Shown piece by piece: positions 61,347 through 64,000 of a stretch of 64,000 nt of DNA. Each line of letters begins with the position of its first letter. Within the stretch, counting starts at the first letter, position 1. The notes under the pieces are model-generated. The model searched no databases. It was given only the letters and a program-made list of their open reading frames with translations, and had not been told where the DNA came from. Both the position numbers and the translations under genes were made by a program. Source of the DNA: RPQJ01 sp963732415 (lineage in GTDB: Bacteria; Pseudomonadota; Gammaproteobacteria; Steroidobacterales; Steroidobacteraceae); assembly GCA_963732415.1 (NCBI GenBank), contig CAVSZK010000021.1:186001-250000 (forward strand), read 5' to 3'.

Positions 61347-62315
61347 ATGCCGATACCTGCAGCATTCGTTGATCGCTTGAGCCTGCCGGTCATCGGCTCG
61401 CCGATGTTCATCGCGTCCACGCCCGAACTGGTCATCGAGCAGTGCAAGGCGGGCATCGTTGGGTCGTTCCCGGCGCTGAATGCTCGACCCGCCGCGGAGC
61501 TCGACGGGTGGCTCACGCGAATCCGCGATGAACTCGGAGCCTATGCGGCGGCGAACCCGGGCGCGAGGGTGGCGCCGTTCGCGGTGAACCAGATCGCACA
61601 CGCGAGCAACGACCGGCTGGCGCACGACATGGAAGCCTGCGTGCGCCACCGGGTTCCGCTGATCATCACCAGCCTGCGCCCGCCGCGGGAGATCGTCGAT
61701 GCAGTTCACTCGTACGGCGGTCTGGTCTTCCATGACGTGATCAGTGTGCGTCATGCGCGCAAGGCGGCTGAGCAGGGCGTCGACGGGATCATAGCGGTCT
61801 GTGCGGGTGCCGGCGGCCATGCGGGCATGGCGAGTCCCTTCGCGCTGGTGCGCGAGATACGGCAGTTCTTTGATGGCACGATCGTGCTCTCGGGAGCGAT
61901 GAGCAGCGGGTCGGACGTGTTTGCGGCAATGGCGCTTGGCGCCGACATGGCCTACGTCGGCACGCGGTTTCTGGCGACCACCGAAGCGCAAGTCCCGGGC
62001 GACTACAAGCAGATGATCGTGGATTCGTCGTCGGACGAGATCGTGTATACGTCGCTGTTCACGGGCGTAAAGGGCAACTACCTGGCGCGCAGCGTCGCGG
62101 CCCTGGGCTTCGATCCCGCAAACATGCCCGAGGCCGACAAGTCGAAGATGAACTTCGGCTCCGGCGGCGGTGAGGAAAAGAAGGCCTGGCGCGACATCTG
62201 GAGCGCCGGCCAGGGCGTTGGCAACATCCACGAAGTGCTGCCCACGCGTGAACTCATCGCGCGAATGCGCCGTGAGTACGAAGACACGCGTCGTCGCCTG
62301 TGTGGCGCGGCCTGA
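61347..62315 (+). CDS. NAD(P)H-dependent flavin oxidoreductase, nitronate monooxygenase-like
   Basis: FMN enzyme of 322 residues in the NPD/nitronate monooxygenase superfamily. ATG 61347 has GGGGAG 6 bp upstream. The TIM-barrel motifs: LPVIGSPMFIASTPELVIEQCKAGIVGSFPALNAR, FAVNQIAHASNDRL, GGLVFHDVISVRHARKAAEQGVDGIIAVCAGAGGHAG (FMN site) and GADMAYVGTRFLATTEA. Many relatives lie in acyl-CoA gene clusters, as here, suggesting a role besides nitronate removal. True substrate unknown. Confidence 0.9.
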   Translation: MPIPAAFVDRLSLPVIGSPMFIASTPELVIEQCKAGIVGSFPALNARPAAELDGWLTRIRDELGAYAAANPGARVAPFAVNQIAHASNDRLAHDMEACVRHRVPLIITSLRPPREIVDAVHSYGGLVFHDVISVRHARKAAEQGVDGIIAVCAGAGGHAGMASPFALVREIRQFFDGTIVLSGAMSSGSDVFAAMALGADMAYVGTRFLATTEAQVPGDYKQMIVDSSSDEIVYTSLFTGVKGNYLARSVAALGFDPANMPEADKSKMNFGSGGGEEKKAWRDIWSAGQGVGNIHEVLPTRELIARMRREYEDTRRRLCGAA

Positions 62316-62325
62316 CGAGAATGAA

Positions 62326-62988
62326 ATGAGCGAAATGTTCCAGCGGACCGGCAGGGTGGCCGTGGTGACGGGAGCGAGCCGCGGGATCGGCGAGGCGATC
62401 GCCAAGGCTTTCGCCCGGCAGGGCGCCGAGGTGGTGGCCTCCAGCCGCAAGCAGGCGGGTTTCGACGAGGCGGCGAAGGAGATCGTGGATGCCGGCGGGA
62501 AGGCCCACGCAATCGCGTGTCACATCGGCGATATGGATGCGCTCACGGCGCTGTTCTCGCAAGTGCAGTCCCGCCACCGGCGTCTCGACATACTGGTGAA
62601 CAACGCCGCGACCAACCCATACTACGATCACGTGCTCGACACGGACCTGGGCGCGTTTCAGAAGACGGTCGACGTGAACATACGCGGCTACTTCTTCGCC
62701 TTGGCCCTCGGCGGGCGCATGATGCGCGCGCGGCGGCGGGTCGATCATCAACGTCGCGTCTGTCAATGCAGTGCGCCCGGGACCAATGCAGGGCATCTAC
62801 CCGATCACCAAGGGCGCGGTGTTGGACATGACCAAGGCATTTGCCCGTGAATGCGGCCCGGACAATATCCGCTGCGCCGCGTTGGAGAACCGCAGGACCT
62901 GGCCGGCGCTGCAGTCTTCCTGGCGTCCGACGCCTCGTCATACGTGACTGGAGAGTTCCTGGTCGTCGACGGCGGGTTCCTGGTGTGA
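62326..62988 (+). pseudogene. Short-chain dehydrogenase with frameshift and internal deletion
   Basis: Decayed SDR. From ATG 62326 the frame reads GRVAVVTGASRGIGEAIAKAF (NAD loop), NNAATNPYYDHVLDT, then breaks at RMMRARRR near 62740; removing one base continues SIINVASVNAVRPGPMQGIYPITKGAV (catalytic Ser and YxxxK) to NIRCAAL. It breaks again near 62882 and resumes in another frame at GEPQDLAGAAVFLASDASSYVTGEFLVVDGGFLV and a stop at 62986. About 33 residues (near 100 bp) are missing at that second break compared with usual SDRs. Two lesions argue for true loss of function, unless the assembly collapsed. Confidence 0.85.
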
Positions 62989-63031
62989 ACGGCGGGAGCG
63001 AGGTCGGTTCGAAGTCGATGAGGTTCCGCTG

Positions 63032-63787
63032 ATGCATGAGTCAAGCGACTGCCCGCCGTCACGGCCGCCGACAGCCGCGCTGATCGTCGGCGCTGGCGAC
63101 GCAACCGGTGGTGCGATTGCCAGGCGTTTTGCCCGCGAGGGTCTCGTCGCGTGCGTCGTCAGGCGAGAGTTGGGACACCTGGCGCAACTCGCCGCGGAGA
63201 TCGAAGCGCAGGGCGGCCGGGTGCGGGCATTTGGTACTGATGCCAGGGACGAGGAGCAGGTGGTTGCCCTGTTCGAGGAAATCGAGCGCGACGTGGCACC
63301 AATCGAGGTTGTCGTCTACAACATCGGTGCGAATGTTCGATTCCCGGTATCGGACACCACAGCGCGCGTTTTCCGCAAGGTGTGGGAGATGGCCTGCTTC
63401 GGCGGCTTCCTCGCAGGCCGCGAAGCGGCACGACGCATGCTGCCGCGCGGTCGCGGAACCATCATCTTCACTGGCGCCACGGCCAGCGTGCGCGGCGCCA
63501 GCGGCTTCGCCGCATTCGCGGCCGCAAAGCACGGGCTCCGCGCGCTTGCTCAGTCAATGGCTCGCGAACTCGGGCCAAAGGGCATCCACGTGGCGCATAC
63601 CATCATCGATGGTGCCATCGACACGCCGTGGATAGCCGAAAACTTTCCGGAGCACTACGCGCTGAAGGATCGTGACGGGATACTGAACCCCGATGACATC
63701 GCCGAGGCGTACTGGCAGCTGCACCGGCAGCCCCGCTCAGCCTGGACCCACGAGCTCGATCTTCGACCGTGGATCGAGCCTTTTTAA
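63032..63787 (+). CDS. Short-chain dehydrogenase/reductase family protein with FxxxK in place of YxxxK
   Basis: Rossmann-fold SDR-like protein of 251 residues. ATG 63032. It has an altered cofactor loop AALIVGAGDATGGAIARRFA instead of TGxxxGIG, YNIGANVRFPV, FTGATASVRGASGFAAFAAAKHG and ARELGPKGIHVAHTIIDGAIDTP. The usual catalytic tyrosine is phenylalanine (AAFAAAKHG), so it may not be a normal dehydrogenase; this substitution is known in a related SDR branch. It follows the decayed SDR by 43 bp. Confidence 0.85.
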   Translation: MHESSDCPPSRPPTAALIVGAGDATGGAIARRFAREGLVACVVRRELGHLAQLAAEIEAQGGRVRAFGTDARDEEQVVALFEEIERDVAPIEVVVYNIGANVRFPVSDTTARVFRKVWEMACFGGFLAGREAARRMLPRGRGTIIFTGATASVRGASGFAAFAAAKHGLRALAQSMARELGPKGIHVAHTIIDGAIDTPWIAENFPEHYALKDRDGILNPDDIAEAYWQLHRQPRSAWTHELDLRPWIEPF

Positions 63788-63796
63788 CTTCAGATA

Positions 63797-63860
63797 GGGA
63801 CATTCGCCTTTTTCGGAAGCAGGGGCGAAGCCTCTATTTCCGAAAAAAGGAGCATGTCCC
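63797..63860. repeat. REP-like imperfect inverted repeat
   Basis: Arms of about 22 bp starting GGGACAT and ending ATGTCCC (63797-63818 and 63838-63860), each with a T-rich run before CGGAA; the arms differ mainly at four or five bases after GGGACAT. A partial third copy (CTGTCTCGGAAAAAAAC) follows. Such GGGACAT/ATGTCCC palindromes are typical of REP elements moved by REP-associated transposases. It follows the SDR stop and may also stop transcription. Confidence 0.6.
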
Positions 63861-63890
63861 CTGTCTCGGAAAAAAACATCTACCAGGCGG

Positions 63891-64000
63891 CTATTTTCTG
63901 GCGTCGGCCTGCCGGGCGACGGCTTCGGCGCGCGCCTTTACGGCCTCCGCATCCCCGAGGTAGCGACTCGAGACAGGTTTCAGTCCGGCATCCAGCTCGT
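63891..64000 (-). CDS. C-terminal end of an unidentified protein (cut by window edge)
   Basis: A minus-strand frame enters at the right edge and ends with TAG at 63891-63893. The visible 36 residues read ELDAGLKPVSSRYLGDAEAVKARAEAVARQADARK, an alanine-rich charged helix typical of a soluble protein tail. Too little is visible to assign a function. It converges on the SDR gene across the inverted repeat. Confidence 0.55.
   Translation of the reverse strand, partial: ELDAGLKPVSSRYLGDAEAVKARAEAVARQADARK

Noticed and set aside
1..64000. CRISPR arrays, rRNA, intact insertion sequences or phage genes
   Set aside because: No regularly spaced repeats, no rRNA sequence, and no transposase, integrase or phage structural motif was seen in any frame.

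Overview
This window comes from a GC-rich (roughly two-thirds G+C by eye) bacterial chromosome, most likely a gammaproteobacterium. The evidence is the gene content (HAE1-type RND pump, Dnr/NirS/qNor denitrification, proBA, phhA, DUF748, TesB, FadJ-type beta-oxidation), Shine-Dalgarno-led genes, frequent ATGA/GTGA overlaps and many GTG starts. The species cannot be named from sequence alone.

Layout. 1-5.0 kb: tripartite RND efflux operon on the minus strand (adaptor, pump, outer-membrane factor cut by the edge). 5.1-8.4 kb: SYLF lipid-binding protein, winged-helix regulator, patatin lipoprotein and two small exported proteins; a perfect palindrome TGCCCAnnnTGGGCA lies before the pump/SYLF pair and again before the small-protein pair. 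8.6-17.2 kb: a denitrification block: cytochrome cd1 nitrite reductase with an extra N-terminal cytochrome c, a Dnr-like regulator, SirB2, NnrS, a quinol-dependent NO reductase carrying a frameshift, and HemN. Three FNR/Dnr-type boxes precede nirS, norZ and hemN. 17.3-30.6 kb: housekeeping and stress genes (ferredoxin-NADP reductase, TesB, a frameshifted DUF748 protein, aquaporin, FAD-linked oxidase, thioredoxin-CcdA fusion, PanD, cNMP-binding protein, photolyase, CHAD, GNAT, an acidic-tailed protein). 30.7-41.5 kb: acyl-CoA dehydrogenase with proB-proA, a molybdopterin operon ending in a MoaE-MoeB-rhodanese fusion, phenylalanine hydroxylase and methylmalonate-semialdehyde dehydrogenase.

41.56-45.5 kb starts at a tRNA-Arg(TCG) and may be a small decayed island: a DUF3604 lipoprotein, two orphan small proteins and a GNAT remnant, ending near a degenerate copy of the tRNA 3' end. 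45.5-52.1 kb: DUF1330 protein, repeat lipoprotein, rhodanese, metallo-hydrolase, exported NTF2-like protein, SurE, Rieske protein and PhzF. 52.1-56.3 kb: a TPP-riboswitch-controlled thiamine salvage operon (TonB receptor, YkoF-like protein, PnuC/PnuT transporter, kinase). 56.4-63.8 kb: ferredoxin and fatty-acid oxidation genes (enoyl-CoA hydratase, thiolase, FadJ-like enzyme, nitronate monooxygenase-like protein, a decayed SDR and an intact SDR). The window ends with a REP-like inverted repeat and the tail of another gene.

Three otherwise intact genes carry single-base lesions (norZ, the DUF748 gene, and a small exported protein upstream of moaA), two of them in short homopolymers, so sequencing or assembly error is a live explanation. 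Two others (the 45.2 kb GNAT and the 62.3 kb SDR) also lack internal segments and look genuinely decayed. I found no CRISPR array, rRNA, intact transposase, integrase or phage structural gene.
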